Source: a bacterium
Lineage (GTDB): Bacteria > Vulcanimicrobiota > Vulcanimicrobiia > Vulcanimicrobiales > SCRA01
Assembly: GCA_004298675.1 (NCBI GenBank)
Contig: SCRI01000086.1
Location: 62,001-126,000, forward strand
DNA: 64,000 nt
Direction of reading: 5' to 3'
The notes under the pieces were generated by a model. That model did no database searches. It was not told the DNA's origin and worked only from the letters and a program-made list of their open reading frames with translations. Of this stretch, positions 40,828 to 50,845 are shown in pieces; the stretch's first letter is position 1; each line of letters begins with the position of its first letter. Both the position numbers and the translations under genes were made by a program.

Positions 40828-42175
40828 CACGAGCACCGAAACGCCCGCGGCTGCGGCCGAAGCGAACGCTTCCGGCGAACGCCAACCACGTACTCCGGTA
40901 GAGCGTGGCACCAACGCCGTGCCGCCGGGCCGCCGTGCCGTGCTGGCCGTTGCGATCTTCGTGGGCGTGCTGCTGCTGGTCGTGTTCGGCATCAAATGGT
41001 TCGCCTACGCGCATGCCCACCAAGGTACGGACGACGCCATCGTAGACGCCGACATCGTCCAGGTGAACTCCAAGCTCGCGGAGCGAGTCGATGCGATCTA
41101 TACCGACACCAACATGCACGTGCGCAAAGGGCAGCTGCTAGCGCGGCTGGCCGATCGCGACGAGTTGGATCGCCTGCGTGCGGCGCGCGCGGCGCTAGCC
41201 GCGGCGCAGGCGCAGGCGGGCGAGGCCGGGGTAGGGGTGGATCTGACGCGGTCCACGCAGGGCGCTCAAGTCGAGCAGAACCGGGGCGGCGTGGGCTCGG
41301 CGCAGTCGGCGGTGGAGAGCGCGCAAGCCAATCTCTCGGCCGCCCGCGCGCAGCTGATCGGTGCCCGCGCGCAGGCAAAGGCGGCCGATGCCGCGGTGCC
41401 GGCCGCGCAGGCGGCGCTCTCCAAAGCAAAGAGCGATCTGCAACGCACCACCCAACTCGTAGGTGAAGGAGCGGTAGCGGCCAACCAGCTCGATGCCGCG
41501 CAAGCCCAGGCTGCGGGTGCGCTCGCTCAGTATCAGCAGTCCCAACAGAACGCCGGCGCCGCGGCTGCGGCGGTAAAGGCCGCCAGCGATCGCTACGTCG
41601 CCGCGCAGGCCGACGTTGGGCAGGCGCAATCCGCGCTCGTCACGGCGAGCGGCAAGCTTGCGGAGAGCTCGACACCGTACAAGGTTGCCGCGCAGCAGGC
41701 GCAGGCGGCGGCGGCGCAGGCGCAGGTGAAGAATGCGTTAGCCACGCTCGCGCAAGCGGAGTCGGCGGTGTCGTACACCTCGATCTACGCCCCCAGCGAC
41801 GGCGTGGTCGGCGAGAAGGACGTTACGGTGGGTCAGATGGTCGCGGCCGGACAGACGCTCTTCGCGATCGTGCCGCTCGACCGGATCTACATCACCGCCA
41901 ACTACAAAGAGACGCAGATTGCCGGAATGCAGCCCGGGCAGCACGTCGATATTCGCGTGGACGCCTACAAGGGCACGACGCTCTCGGGACACGTCGTGGC
42001 GATCGGTCCGGCCACCGGCTCCACGTTCTCGATCGTGCCCGCGCAGAACGCAACCGGCAACTTCGTGAAGGTCACGCAACGCATCCCCGTGCGCATCGAG
42101 CTGGACGGATCCAATCCTTCACAGACGCCGCTGCGCCCGGGCATGAACGTGGTCACCAACGTCAAGATTCGTTAG
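40820..42175 (+). CDS. HlyD/EmrA-type membrane fusion protein
   Basis: TM near N-terminus, TDDAIVDADIVQVNSKLAERV, long Ala/Gln coiled coil, YTSIYAPSDGVVGEKDVTVGQMVAAGQ. Confidence 0.93.
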   Translation: MSSTSTETPAAAAEANASGERQPRTPVERGTNAVPPGRRAVLAVAIFVGVLLLVVFGIKWFAYAHAHQGTDDAIVDADIVQVNSKLAERVDAIYTDTNMHVRKGQLLARLADRDELDRLRAARAALAAAQAQAGEAGVGVDLTRSTQGAQVEQNRGGVGSAQSAVESAQANLSAARAQLIGARAQAKAADAAVPAAQAALSKAKSDLQRTTQLVGEGAVAANQLDAAQAQAAGALAQYQQSQQNAGAAAAAVKAASDRYVAAQADVGQAQSALVTASGKLAESSTPYKVAAQQAQAAAAQAQVKNALATLAQAESAVSYTSIYAPSDGVVGEKDVTVGQMVAAGQTLFAIVPLDRIYITANYKETQIAGMQPGQHVDIRVDAYKGTTLSGHVVAIGPATGSTFSIVPAQNATGNFVKVTQRIPVRIELDGSNPSQTPLRPGMNVVTNVKIR

Positions 42176-42210
42176 CGCTCGTAACCACACGCTCGTAGAG
42201 GCCGTTCAAG

Positions 42211-43734
42211 GTGCAACATCATCATCGCTCCCTCGTGGAGTACGGATGGCGGCGGCTCTTGGTGACCCTTGCGGTCAGTCTGGCCACGATGCTGGAGATC
42301 GTCGACAGCACGATCGTCAACGTCGCGTTGCCGACGATTCAGGGGAACCTCGGCGCCACCATCGACGAGGCAGCCTGGGTCGTGACCGGGTACATCGTCG
42401 CCAACGTCGTCGTGATTTCGCTGACGCCGTGGCTGCAGGCGCGCTTCGGCCGCAAGCAATACTACACGGCCTCGATCGTCGGCTTCACGCTGGCCTCGGT
42501 GCTGTGCGGCCTCTCGGGCTCGTTCGCGGAGCTGGTTTTCTGGCGCATCGTGCAGGGCATCTTCGGCGGCGGTTTGATCTCGACGTCGCAGGCGATTCTG
42601 CAGGAGACCTATCCGCCCGAGGAGATCGGCAAAGGGCAGGGCATCTTCGCGCTGGGTGTGGTCGTTGGCCCCACCATCGGCCCCGCGCTGGGCGGCTTCA
42701 TCACCGATCAGCTTTCGTGGCGCTGGGTGTTCTTCATCAACATCGTCCCCGGCGTGTTGGCCGCGCTCTTGACGCTGTGGCTGCTGCGCAATCCCGAGCA
42801 GCCGCGCCGCCTACCCGTCGATGTGGCGGGAATCGCGCTCTTGGCCGCGGGCATCGGCTCGCTGCAGTATGTGCTGGAGGAGGGTGAGCGCAAGAATTGG
42901 TTCGCGGACGGGGGGATTATGTTCTTCACCGCCCTGGCGGTGCTGGGATTGCTGGCGTTCGTGGTGTGGGAATTACGGTACGCCGAGCATCCGGTCGTGG
43001 ACCTGACGATTCTCAAGAATCGCGGCGTGGCGGCGGGCTCGCTGCTGGGCATGACATTGGGCATCAGCCTCTATGGGTCGATCCTGATCTTGCCGCAGTT
43101 TGTGCAGTCGATCCTGGGATTTACCGCTACGTTGTCCGGCTATCTCATCATGATCCGTGCCGCGGCCATCGGCCTCTTGACGCCGGTTGCCGCGCTGCTC
43201 GTGATGCGTGGGAAACTCGACATGCGCTGGGTCATCGGCGGAGCGTTCGTGCTCGTGGGCGTGGGAAATTTCATGCAGGCGGCGGTGACGACCACGAGCA
43301 CGGGCTTCTGGGAGTTCGCTCCCATGCTCATCGTCGGCGGGATCGGCCTCTCGCAACTCTTCGTACCGCTCTCGGTGGCGATCTTCGCCTCGGCGCCACC
43401 GCGCGACACGCCGAAGGTCTCGGCGTTCTTCAACTTGGCGCGTCAACTGGGCGGCTCGATCGCAACAGCGGTGCTGGTGACGATCCTCGACCGGCGCGAG
43501 GCGTTCCACTACGCTGCGCTCGCGAGTGACGCCACGCTGCATCGCTTGCCGGTGTCTCAGTACCTCGCGCACGCCTCGCCGCTGGCGCTCTACGATCTGA
43601 TCTCGCACCAGGCGCAGACGATGGCCTTTGCCGACACGGCGTTGTGGACGGCGATCATCTCGATCGCACTAGCGCCGCTGGTCATCCTGATGCGCCGGCC
43701 GCGCGGGGGCATGCCGGCCATGCTCGGCGAGTGA
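42211..43734 (+). CDS. DHA2-family MFS drug transporter (EmrB/QacA)
   Basis: EIVDSTIVNVALPTIQGNLGATIDEAAWVVTGYIVANVVVISLTPWL. Confidence 0.95.
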   Translation: MQHHHRSLVEYGWRRLLVTLAVSLATMLEIVDSTIVNVALPTIQGNLGATIDEAAWVVTGYIVANVVVISLTPWLQARFGRKQYYTASIVGFTLASVLCGLSGSFAELVFWRIVQGIFGGGLISTSQAILQETYPPEEIGKGQGIFALGVVVGPTIGPALGGFITDQLSWRWVFFINIVPGVLAALLTLWLLRNPEQPRRLPVDVAGIALLAAGIGSLQYVLEEGERKNWFADGGIMFFTALAVLGLLAFVVWELRYAEHPVVDLTILKNRGVAAGSLLGMTLGISLYGSILILPQFVQSILGFTATLSGYLIMIRAAAIGLLTPVAALLVMRGKLDMRWVIGGAFVLVGVGNFMQAAVTTTSTGFWEFAPMLIVGGIGLSQLFVPLSVAIFASAPPRDTPKVSAFFNLARQLGGSIATAVLVTILDRREAFHYAALASDATLHRLPVSQYLAHASPLALYDLISHQAQTMAFADTALWTAIISIALAPLVILMRRPRGGMPAMLGE

Positions 43735-43738
43735 TGTT

Positions 43739-44479
43739 CTAGGAAAGCAGCGCTGCGGCGGCGCGGTCGACGAGCCACGTCAGCGTCCCGTTCGCCGGCG
43801 CCACCACCTGTACCGGCGTGAGGTTCGGGTCGAAGGCGCCCTCCAGCGCACGCTGCAGCGCCTCCGCTTTCTCGGGGCCCGCCGCCGCGATCACGATGCG
43901 GCGCGCGCCGTTGATCGTGCGCGGAGTCAGTGTGAGACGGTGGGCGCCGAATTTCGGTACGAAGGGTGCCGCTACCAATAGCCGCTGCTCGCCGATGGGC
44001 GAGGTTCCTGGAAAGAGCGAGGCGGTGTGACCGTCGGGCCCCATGCCCAACATCACGAGATCGAGCTGTGGATCTTCGCCGAGCGCGTCACGCAAGACCA
44101 CCGCGTATTCGTCGGCGGCCTGTTCTGGCGGAATCTCTCCGCGCATGCGGTGAACGTGTTCCGCGGGGATGGGGACCTGCGCGAGCAGTACGCGCTCCGC
44201 CATGCCGTAGTTCGACTGCGGATCCTCGGGCGGCACGCAGCGCTCGTCGCTGAAGAACACTTGGAGCGCACGCCACTCCACCCGCGACCGACGCGGCTCC
44301 TGTGCCAACAGCGCGAACGCACCCTTTGGCGTGGTGCCGCCAGAGAGCGCCACCGCGAAGCGGCCATGGCGCGCGATGGCTTCGCGCGCGGCCGTCACGA
44401 AGATGTCCGCCAGTGCCGCCCACAGTTCCGCCTCGCCGGCGACTACCCGCAACTCGTCGTGCACATGCGAAGCCTTCAT
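43739..44479 (-). CDS. pgl: 6-phosphogluconolactonase
   Basis: FAVALSGGTTPKGAFALLA, VFFSDERCVPPEDPQSNYGMAE, MGPDGHTASLFPGT. Confidence 0.95.
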   Translation of the reverse strand: MKASHVHDELRVVAGEAELWAALADIFVTAAREAIARHGRFAVALSGGTTPKGAFALLAQEPRRSRVEWRALQVFFSDERCVPPEDPQSNYGMAERVLLAQVPIPAEHVHRMRGEIPPEQAADEYAVVLRDALGEDPQLDLVMLGMGPDGHTASLFPGTSPIGEQRLLVAAPFVPKFGAHRLTLTPRTINGARRIVIAAAGPEKAEALQRALEGAFDPNLTPVQVVAPANGTLTWLVDRAAAALLS

Positions 44480-45471
44480 GCGCGCAGCAGCCGTGCAGTC
44501 AATCCTAGTGCGCGTGAGAAGCCCGGATCGCCGCCCAATCCGAAGAGCGCCCCCGCGACGACGTCCTCCAGCGAACGCTCCAGCATCGGCTCGCAGCGGC
44601 TCCTGCGCTCGCCCTCGGACTCCACGCTCAGGCGCACGCCGCAGTCGCCTTCTACGTGCGCGCTGTAGGTTGCGCCCGCTGCGTGCAGGCGAACCATCCG
44701 CACCTCGCCCGGCGCACCGCCGCTGAGATGGGAAAACGTGACCGTCGCGCCCGAGCCGGTACGGAAGCTGCGCGCCGGTTCGGATATCTCGTAGTTCAAC
44801 TGGACGCCGATCCATGCCGCCAGCAGCGCCGCCTCGGCAAGCGAGCCGCTCTCCACTTCGATAGCCTCGATGTGCGTGAGTGCCCCGGCGCGCGTTGGAT
44901 CGTCGAAGAGCCGGGCGGCCATCTCACGCCAGGGCGCGACGCGCAGCCAGGCGAGGTCCCAAAGCTGTGCGTGCGGCTGACGTGAGAGGATGGCATCGAG
45001 CGCGACCAAGCTTGCGGCGGGATCGCTGCAGCGCGAGGTGTCGACGACGATGCGCCTTGCCAGCGCGCCCAATCCGCGCAGCAACGCACCGTCGAGCTCC
45101 CCGCCGACCCACCAGAGGTAGCACGGTAGGCCGGGCAGCGCAAGCTCCTCGACGTCGGCGATAACGCTCGCGGGCCGGCCGGCGTCGATAGGGAGGGCAA
45201 TCTCCTCGCAGCAAACCGTTTCGCCGCCCGCGCGCCCGCAGAAGGCGCAGACGCGCGCCGCGCTGCCGCCGGCGCCGGCATCAAGCAACAGGAGACGCGC
45301 ACCGTGGGCGATCGCCATTCTGCGCGCGCTTTCGGAGAGTACTGCCAGTTCGCCGGCGCCGGCCGCGCAGACCACCAGAGTCGAGGTGGAGGCCGTCGCG
45401 CCCATGACGCGACCCTCGCTCTGCGTTTCGCGCAGTCGATGCAGCTCGGCCACGATCGTCTCGACGCTCAT
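44476..45471 (-). CDS. opcA: glucose-6-phosphate dehydrogenase assembly protein OpcA
   Basis: Position after zwf, LPCYLWWVGGELD, DTSRCSDPAASLVALD, IDLAWLRVAPWREM-type motif DLAWLRVAPWREMAARLFDD. Confidence 0.9.
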   Translation of the reverse strand: MSVETIVAELHRLRETQSEGRVMGATASTSTLVVCAAGAGELAVLSESARRMAIAHGARLLLLDAGAGGSAARVCAFCGRAGGETVCCEEIALPIDAGRPASVIADVEELALPGLPCYLWWVGGELDGALLRGLGALARRIVVDTSRCSDPAASLVALDAILSRQPHAQLWDLAWLRVAPWREMAARLFDDPTRAGALTHIEAIEVESGSLAEAALLAAWIGVQLNYEISEPARSFRTGSGATVTFSHLSGGAPGEVRMVRLHAAGATYSAHVEGDCGVRLSVESEGERRSRCEPMLERSLEDVVAGALFGLGGDPGFSRALGLTARLLRA

Positions 45472-47030
45472 AGTTGCCTCCACGAGTCGCCGTCGGCCGC
45501 CAGCAGCGCATCGGCTGCTGGAGGCCCCTGCGACCCAGCCGCGTAGTTCGGGAAATCGGCGGGGCGTTCGCTCTGCCAGCGCTCGAGCACGGGCATCACC
45601 ACTTCCCAGGCCGCCTCCACGGCGTCCCAGCGCGTGAAGAGGGTGGCGTCGTCACGCATGGCGTCGGCCAGGAGCCGCTCGTACGCCGGCGCGATCTTCA
45701 CGCCGAATCCTTGCCCGTACGCGAAATCCATCGACACGCTGCGGATGTGCATCGCCTGCCCCGGATACTTCGCGTTGAAGGAGAGCGAGATGCCCTCTTC
45801 CGGTTGAATCTTTACCACCAGCGAGTTGGTTTCGAATTGGTCGCCCAGCTCACCGAACAAGCGATGCGGCACGCTGCGGAACGCGATGGCGATCTCGCTG
45901 TTCTTGCGCTTGAGCCGCTTGCCGCTGCGCAGGTAGAACGGTACCTGACCGCCCCAGCGCCAGTTGTCGACGATCAGTTTGAGCGCGGCGTAGGTCTCCG
46001 TCGATGACTCGACGTCGACGTCGGGCTCCTCGCGGTACGCGGCCACCGCTGCGCCGGCGATCTCGCCGCGCGCGTATTGCCCGCGCACGGCGTGGTGGTC
46101 GAGGCGATCGGACGGAATGGGACGGACGGCGCGCAGCACCTTGAACTTCTCGTCGCGCAGGGCGTCGGCGTCGGAGGAGACCGGCGGTTCCATCGCCACC
46201 AGCGTCATCAAGTTGATGACGTGGTTCTGCAGCATGTCGCGCAACGCGCCCGCGCGCTCGTAGTAGCCGCCACGCTGCTCCACTCCCACGGTCTCCGCCG
46301 CGGTGATCTGCACGCTCTTGATGTAACGGTAGTTCCAGAGCGGCTCGAAGATCACGTTGGAGAAGCGCAGCGCCATCAGATCCTGCACCGGTTCCTTGCC
46401 GAGATAGTGATCGATGCGGTAGATCTGCTTTTCGGGGAAGACTTTCTCGATCTCCCGCTGCAGGGCACGCGCGGAGGTGAGGTCGGTGCCGAAGGGTTTC
46501 TCGATCACCAGGCGGCACCAGCCGCGGGTGTCCTTCGGGCCGAGCTTGGCGAGGTCCAGGTGGCGGACGATCTCGCCGAACACCACCGGCGGAGTCGCCA
46601 GGTAATACAAGGCGTTGCCATGGGTGTTGAACTCGGTAAGGTCGGTTTCGAGATGGTGCTGCAGCTGCCGGTAGCACTCCACGTCGTCGAAATCGCCGCT
46701 GACGTACGAGAGGCGGCGCGCGAAATCGTCCCAGACGGGGCCTTGCGGGTGGCCAAGTTGAGCGAACTGCGCGATGCCCTCTTTCATCGCCTCGCGGAAC
46801 TGGTCGTCGGACCAGGGCGAGCGCGAGTAGCCCACGATGGCAAAGTCCGATGGCAGCAAGTCCTGCAGGCGCAGGCTATAGAGCGCGGGCATCAGCATGC
46901 GCTTGGTGAGGTCCCCGGTGGCTCCGAAGAGCACGATGGTGCAGGGATCGGCGATGCGATGGCTCTGTAGACCCGCGCGCAGCGGGTTACTCTGACCGTC
47001 GGACGTGGTGACCGTCGTGGTGATCGACAT
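45468..47030 (-). CDS. zwf: glucose-6-phosphate 1-dehydrogenase
   Basis: FGATGDLTKRMLMPALY, RIDHYLGKEPVQDLMALRFSN, LRSGKRLKRKNSEIAIAF. Confidence 0.97.
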   Translation of the reverse strand: MSITTTVTTSDGQSNPLRAGLQSHRIADPCTIVLFGATGDLTKRMLMPALYSLRLQDLLPSDFAIVGYSRSPWSDDQFREAMKEGIAQFAQLGHPQGPVWDDFARRLSYVSGDFDDVECYRQLQHHLETDLTEFNTHGNALYYLATPPVVFGEIVRHLDLAKLGPKDTRGWCRLVIEKPFGTDLTSARALQREIEKVFPEKQIYRIDHYLGKEPVQDLMALRFSNVIFEPLWNYRYIKSVQITAAETVGVEQRGGYYERAGALRDMLQNHVINLMTLVAMEPPVSSDADALRDEKFKVLRAVRPIPSDRLDHHAVRGQYARGEIAGAAVAAYREEPDVDVESSTETYAALKLIVDNWRWGGQVPFYLRSGKRLKRKNSEIAIAFRSVPHRLFGELGDQFETNSLVVKIQPEEGISLSFNAKYPGQAMHIRSVSMDFAYGQGFGVKIAPAYERLLADAMRDDATLFTRWDAVEAAWEVVMPVLERWQSERPADFPNYAAGSQGPPAADALLAADGDSWRQL

Positions 47031-47936
47031 CTAGGCCGGCTCGGTTTTGACGGGATGGCCGCCGAACTGGTTACGCAGCGCGGCGATGACCTTCGCCGAG
47101 AACGCATCGGGGTCGCGCGAGGCGAAGCGCGCGAAGAGTGAGGCGGTGATGACCGGTGCGGCCACGGCTTGTGCGATCGCAGCCTCCACCGTCCAGCGCC
47201 CTTCCCCGGAATCGTCGACGTAGCCGCGGATGTGCTCCAGTCCAGGATCGTCTTGAAAGGCCAGCTCCGCCAGCTCCAGCAGCCAGGAGCGGACCACGCT
47301 GCCGTGGTTCCAGAGTTTGGCTAGACCGCCCAAATCGTACGTAAACGGCGCCTTCTCTAGAATCGCGAAGCCCTCGGCATACGCTTGCAGCAGGCCGTAC
47401 TCGATACCGTTGTGCACCATCTTGGAGAAATGTCCGGAGCCCACGGGGCCGGTGTGAAGGTAGCCGTCCGGCGGCGCGAGCGTGCGGAAGACCGGCTCCA
47501 CGAAGCTGACGTCCTCGACGGCGCCCCCCACCATCAAGCAGTAGCCTTCTTTGAGTCCCCAGATGCCGCCGCTGGTGCCGGCATCGCAGAACCCGATCTC
47601 CACCTCGCGCAGCGCCTGCGCGTGGCGCAGCGAGTCGGTATACTTGCTGTTGCCACCGTCGATCACGACGTCGCCTGCGTGCAGGAGCTGGCCTAACGCG
47701 GTAATCGTTTGATCCGTCGGGGCGCCCGCGGGCACCATCACCCAGACCGCTCGGCGCGCCCCTGCGAGTGCGCCCACCAACTCCTCGAGTGACGCGGCGC
47801 CGCGCGCGCCCGTCGTGACGGCCCGCTGCACGGCTTGCGTGCTGCGGTCGTAGACGACCACCTCGTGCCCGCCGCCTATGAGACGCTCGGTCATGTTCGC
47901 GCCCATGCGCCCCAAGCCAACCATACCGATCTGCAT
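47031..47936 (-). CDS. gnd: 6-phosphogluconate dehydrogenase, short (decarboxylating) form
   Basis: GMVGLGRMGANMTERLIGGGHEVVVYDRS, VIDGGNSKYTDSLR, DAGTSGGIWGLKEGYCLMVGG, HFSKMVHNGIEYG. Confidence 0.94.
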   Translation of the reverse strand: MQIGMVGLGRMGANMTERLIGGGHEVVVYDRSTQAVQRAVTTGARGAASLEELVGALAGARRAVWVMVPAGAPTDQTITALGQLLHAGDVVIDGGNSKYTDSLRHAQALREVEIGFCDAGTSGGIWGLKEGYCLMVGGAVEDVSFVEPVFRTLAPPDGYLHTGPVGSGHFSKMVHNGIEYGLLQAYAEGFAILEKAPFTYDLGGLAKLWNHGSVVRSWLLELAELAFQDDPGLEHIRGYVDDSGEGRWTVEAAIAQAVAAPVITASLFARFASRDPDAFSAKVIAALRNQFGGHPVKTEPA

Positions 47937-47948
47937 CGACGTCTTCCC

Positions 47949-50828
47949 CTAGGTGCGCGCGGTGATCGCGTCATGGGCGGCCCACAGCAGCCGCTCCAGG
48001 CCGCGCGCGGGGTCAGTTCCCAAATGCATGCGCGCGCCGCGGCGCTTGCGCCCGTCCAGCGCCAGGAAATCTCCCAGCGCCTGGGCATGTATCAGCGTCC
48101 CGAACGTGATACCCATACCCGGAATCGAGCGATCGGTACCGTGCTCCGCGGTCAGCTGCAGCACGACGATGGTGTTGGGGCCGCCCTTGTGGAGCTGACC
48201 GGTCGAGTGCAGGAAGCGCGGTCCGAAGCCCACGGTCGTGGCAACTCGGTAACGGTCACGCACGAGCACGCGCAGATCGCGCAGCGCCTCGACGTTGGAC
48301 TGTGTCATCGGCAGGAAGGCATTGAGCGCGAGGTAGTCGCCGGGACGCAGCAGCCCGAACAGCGCGGCCAACGTTTGTGTGAGGTCCGCCGCTGCGAGCG
48401 CTGGGCTGCCGGAGAGCGGATAGACCGCCAAGCCGTCGCCATATTCGCGCGCCGGAGCCGCAGCGCCGAACGAGCCCTTTTCTTTATACGTGGCCAGCAA
48501 TGCGTTGGTGTTGTCCTTCGACTCCTGCACGTTGGGTTGATCGAAGGCGTCGATGCCGAGCAGCGACCCTGCGGCGGCCGTCGCGACCTCCCAGAGATAC
48601 ATCCATTGGCCCAGCTCGTCCAGCGCCGGCATGCACAGGCGCACCACCGGCTGCCCCGCCGCTTCTAGGGCTTGCAGCTTGGAGTCCGCCTCCCGCTCGA
48701 TGGTGGGGCGCGGCACGGCGCCGGCGGGCGGATCGCCCGGCAGGCCGTCGGCCACCGCCACGAAGAGGCGATCGTTGCCGTAAGCGTGCGGATCGCCCAG
48801 CGGCTCGCCCTCGATCGGCACGATGCCCGTTCCGTTCTTCCCAGTGGATTCGGCCAGGAGTTGCTCGAGCCAGTAACCGAACGCTGCGGCAGCCGGCGGC
48901 GCCACCAGCGTGAGCTTGTCGCGGCCGGCCTTGGCCAGTCCGCCGATGATGGCACCCAGACGCGCCCCTGGGCTATGGTCCTCCGGTACGGAGGAGGCCG
49001 CGGCCGCGGCTCCGGCGTTGCCCGCCTCCAGCAGCGCCTTCACGTCGTAGCCGGCCGCGGCTGCGGGGGCCATCCCGAAGAAGGAGAGCGCCGAGTAGCG
49101 GCCGCCGATGTCGGCCATGTTGGTGAAGCAGCGCAGGAAGTTGCCCTCGCGCGCCTCACGCTCCAGCGGCGTGCCCGGGTCGGTGATGGCCACGAAGTGC
49201 TTGGCGGCGCGCTGCGAGCCGACCGCTTTCTGCACGCGTTCGTAGAAGTAACGGAAGAAGGCGTTGGGCTCGATGGTCGTTCCGCTCTTGCTCGAGACGA
49301 AGAAGAGCGTCCGCTCCAAGTCGAGGCGGCCCTCCAGCGTAGCGATCTGTCCGGGATCGCTGGAATCGAGCACGTGCAGGCGCGGGGCGCCCGGACGCTC
49401 ACCGAAGGTCAGCCGGAAGACGTCCGGCGCCAGCGAGCTTCCACCCATGCCCAAGACGACGGCGTCGGTGAGGCCGGCGGCTTTGACCTCGGCCGCGAAG
49501 CTCTGCAGGTCGGCGACGTGTTCGAGCAGCGCCTGCGGTGCATCCAGCCAGCCCAGCGCGTTCTCGATGATCTTGACGTGCGCCGGCTGATTGGACCACA
49601 GCGTGGCGTCATGCGCCCAGAGCCGCTGATCGAAGCGGTTCTCACCGAGCCGGCTCAAGGCTTGGTCGGCGCTGCCCTTGGAGTAGCCGAGCGCGCACGT
49701 GATGCGCTCGGGAGCCTTGGCGCGCAGGCTCGCCAGCTTCGTTTGAATGGAGGCGAGCAGCTCGTCGTAGCTCTCGGAGAAGAGCACGACGCCGTCGTCC
49801 TGTAGACGCTGCGTCACGTCGAAGAGCGAGATGCCGGCAGCGCGCAGGTGCGCCAAGTTGGTCTGGGCCCGGTCGAGGCCCTGACCGATCGTATCGCCGG
49901 CGATGGTGCCGTGATCGAGCAGCGCCTGCAGCGTCTGCGTCGGCATGGTGTTGACGGTGTTGCGCCCGACCAGGTTCTCCACGTAGAGCAGGTCCGAGTA
50001 CGCCGGATTCTTGGTGCCCGTGGAGGCCCACAGTGGCCGCTGCACGCGCGCACCTACGGCCGCCAATGCGGTGAAGCGCTGGTGGTGCTCGAAGACACTC
50101 TGGTAAAGACGATACGACTCTTTGAGGTGCGAGACCCCGATCGTGCCCAGCAGGCTCTTGAGGTCCTCGCCTTTAGCGATCAGCGTCTGCAACTGGCGGT
50201 CGACTGCGGTGTCGATGCGGCTGACGAAGATGGAGGCCACGGAGTGCAGATCGTCCACCGGCTGCCCCGCGGCCAGGCGCGCCTCCAGCGCTTCGACGTA
50301 GGTCCAGATCACGCGCTCGTAGTTCTCGTTGCCGAAGAGCAGCGTGATGTTGATGTTGATACCTTCGGTCAGGCACTGCCGGATCGACGGCAAGCACTCC
50401 GGCGTGCCGGGAATCTTCACCAGCACGTTGGGGCGGGCGACTTCACGCCACAGGCGGCGCGCCTCTTCGATGGTGCCCTGCGTGTCGCGTGCGAGTTTGG
50501 GCGAAACCTCGATCGAGACGAAACCGTCGCTGTGACCGCTCGTATCGTAGAGCGGGCGGAATCCGTCACAAGCTTGTTGGATGTCGCGCACGGCCAAGCG
50601 CTCGAAGATCGCCGGTCCGTCGAGATTTGCGTCGAGCAATTCGCGCAGTTGCTCGTCGTAGTCGTCGCCCGCGCCGATCGCCTTCGAGAAGATGGTGGGA
50701 TTGGAGGTCATGCCCCGCACGCCTGCAGCGATCAAACGCTCGAGCTCGCCCGAAGCGAACATGGCGCGGCGGATGTTGTCGAGCCATACGCTCTGCCCGC
50801 AAGCCGTGAGTTGCTGGATGGTATTCAC
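47949..50828 (-). CDS. transaldolase / glucose-6-phosphate isomerase fusion
   Basis: N-terminal Tal (SVWLDNIRRAM, GVRGMTSNPTIF, VLVKIPGTPECLPSIRQCL) fused to Pgi (VLGMGGSSLAPDVFRLTFG, FFVSSKSGTTIEPNAFFRYFY). Confidence 0.95.
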   Translation of the reverse strand: MNTIQQLTACGQSVWLDNIRRAMFASGELERLIAAGVRGMTSNPTIFSKAIGAGDDYDEQLRELLDANLDGPAIFERLAVRDIQQACDGFRPLYDTSGHSDGFVSIEVSPKLARDTQGTIEEARRLWREVARPNVLVKIPGTPECLPSIRQCLTEGININITLLFGNENYERVIWTYVEALEARLAAGQPVDDLHSVASIFVSRIDTAVDRQLQTLIAKGEDLKSLLGTIGVSHLKESYRLYQSVFEHHQRFTALAAVGARVQRPLWASTGTKNPAYSDLLYVENLVGRNTVNTMPTQTLQALLDHGTIAGDTIGQGLDRAQTNLAHLRAAGISLFDVTQRLQDDGVVLFSESYDELLASIQTKLASLRAKAPERITCALGYSKGSADQALSRLGENRFDQRLWAHDATLWSNQPAHVKIIENALGWLDAPQALLEHVADLQSFAAEVKAAGLTDAVVLGMGGSSLAPDVFRLTFGERPGAPRLHVLDSSDPGQIATLEGRLDLERTLFFVSSKSGTTIEPNAFFRYFYERVQKAVGSQRAAKHFVAITDPGTPLEREAREGNFLRCFTNMADIGGRYSALSFFGMAPAAAAGYDVKALLEAGNAGAAAAASSVPEDHSPGARLGAIIGGLAKAGRDKLTLVAPPAAAAFGYWLEQLLAESTGKNGTGIVPIEGEPLGDPHAYGNDRLFVAVADGLPGDPPAGAVPRPTIEREADSKLQALEAAGQPVVRLCMPALDELGQWMYLWEVATAAAGSLLGIDAFDQPNVQESKDNTNALLATYKEKGSFGAAAPAREYGDGLAVYPLSGSPALAAADLTQTLAALFGLLRPGDYLALNAFLPMTQSNVEALRDLRVLVRDRYRVATTVGFGPRFLHSTGQLHKGGPNTIVVLQLTAEHGTDRSIPGMGITFGTLIHAQALGDFLALDGRKRRGARMHLGTDPARGLERLLWAAHDAITART

Positions 50829-50845
50829 GAGATCTCCTCTACTGT

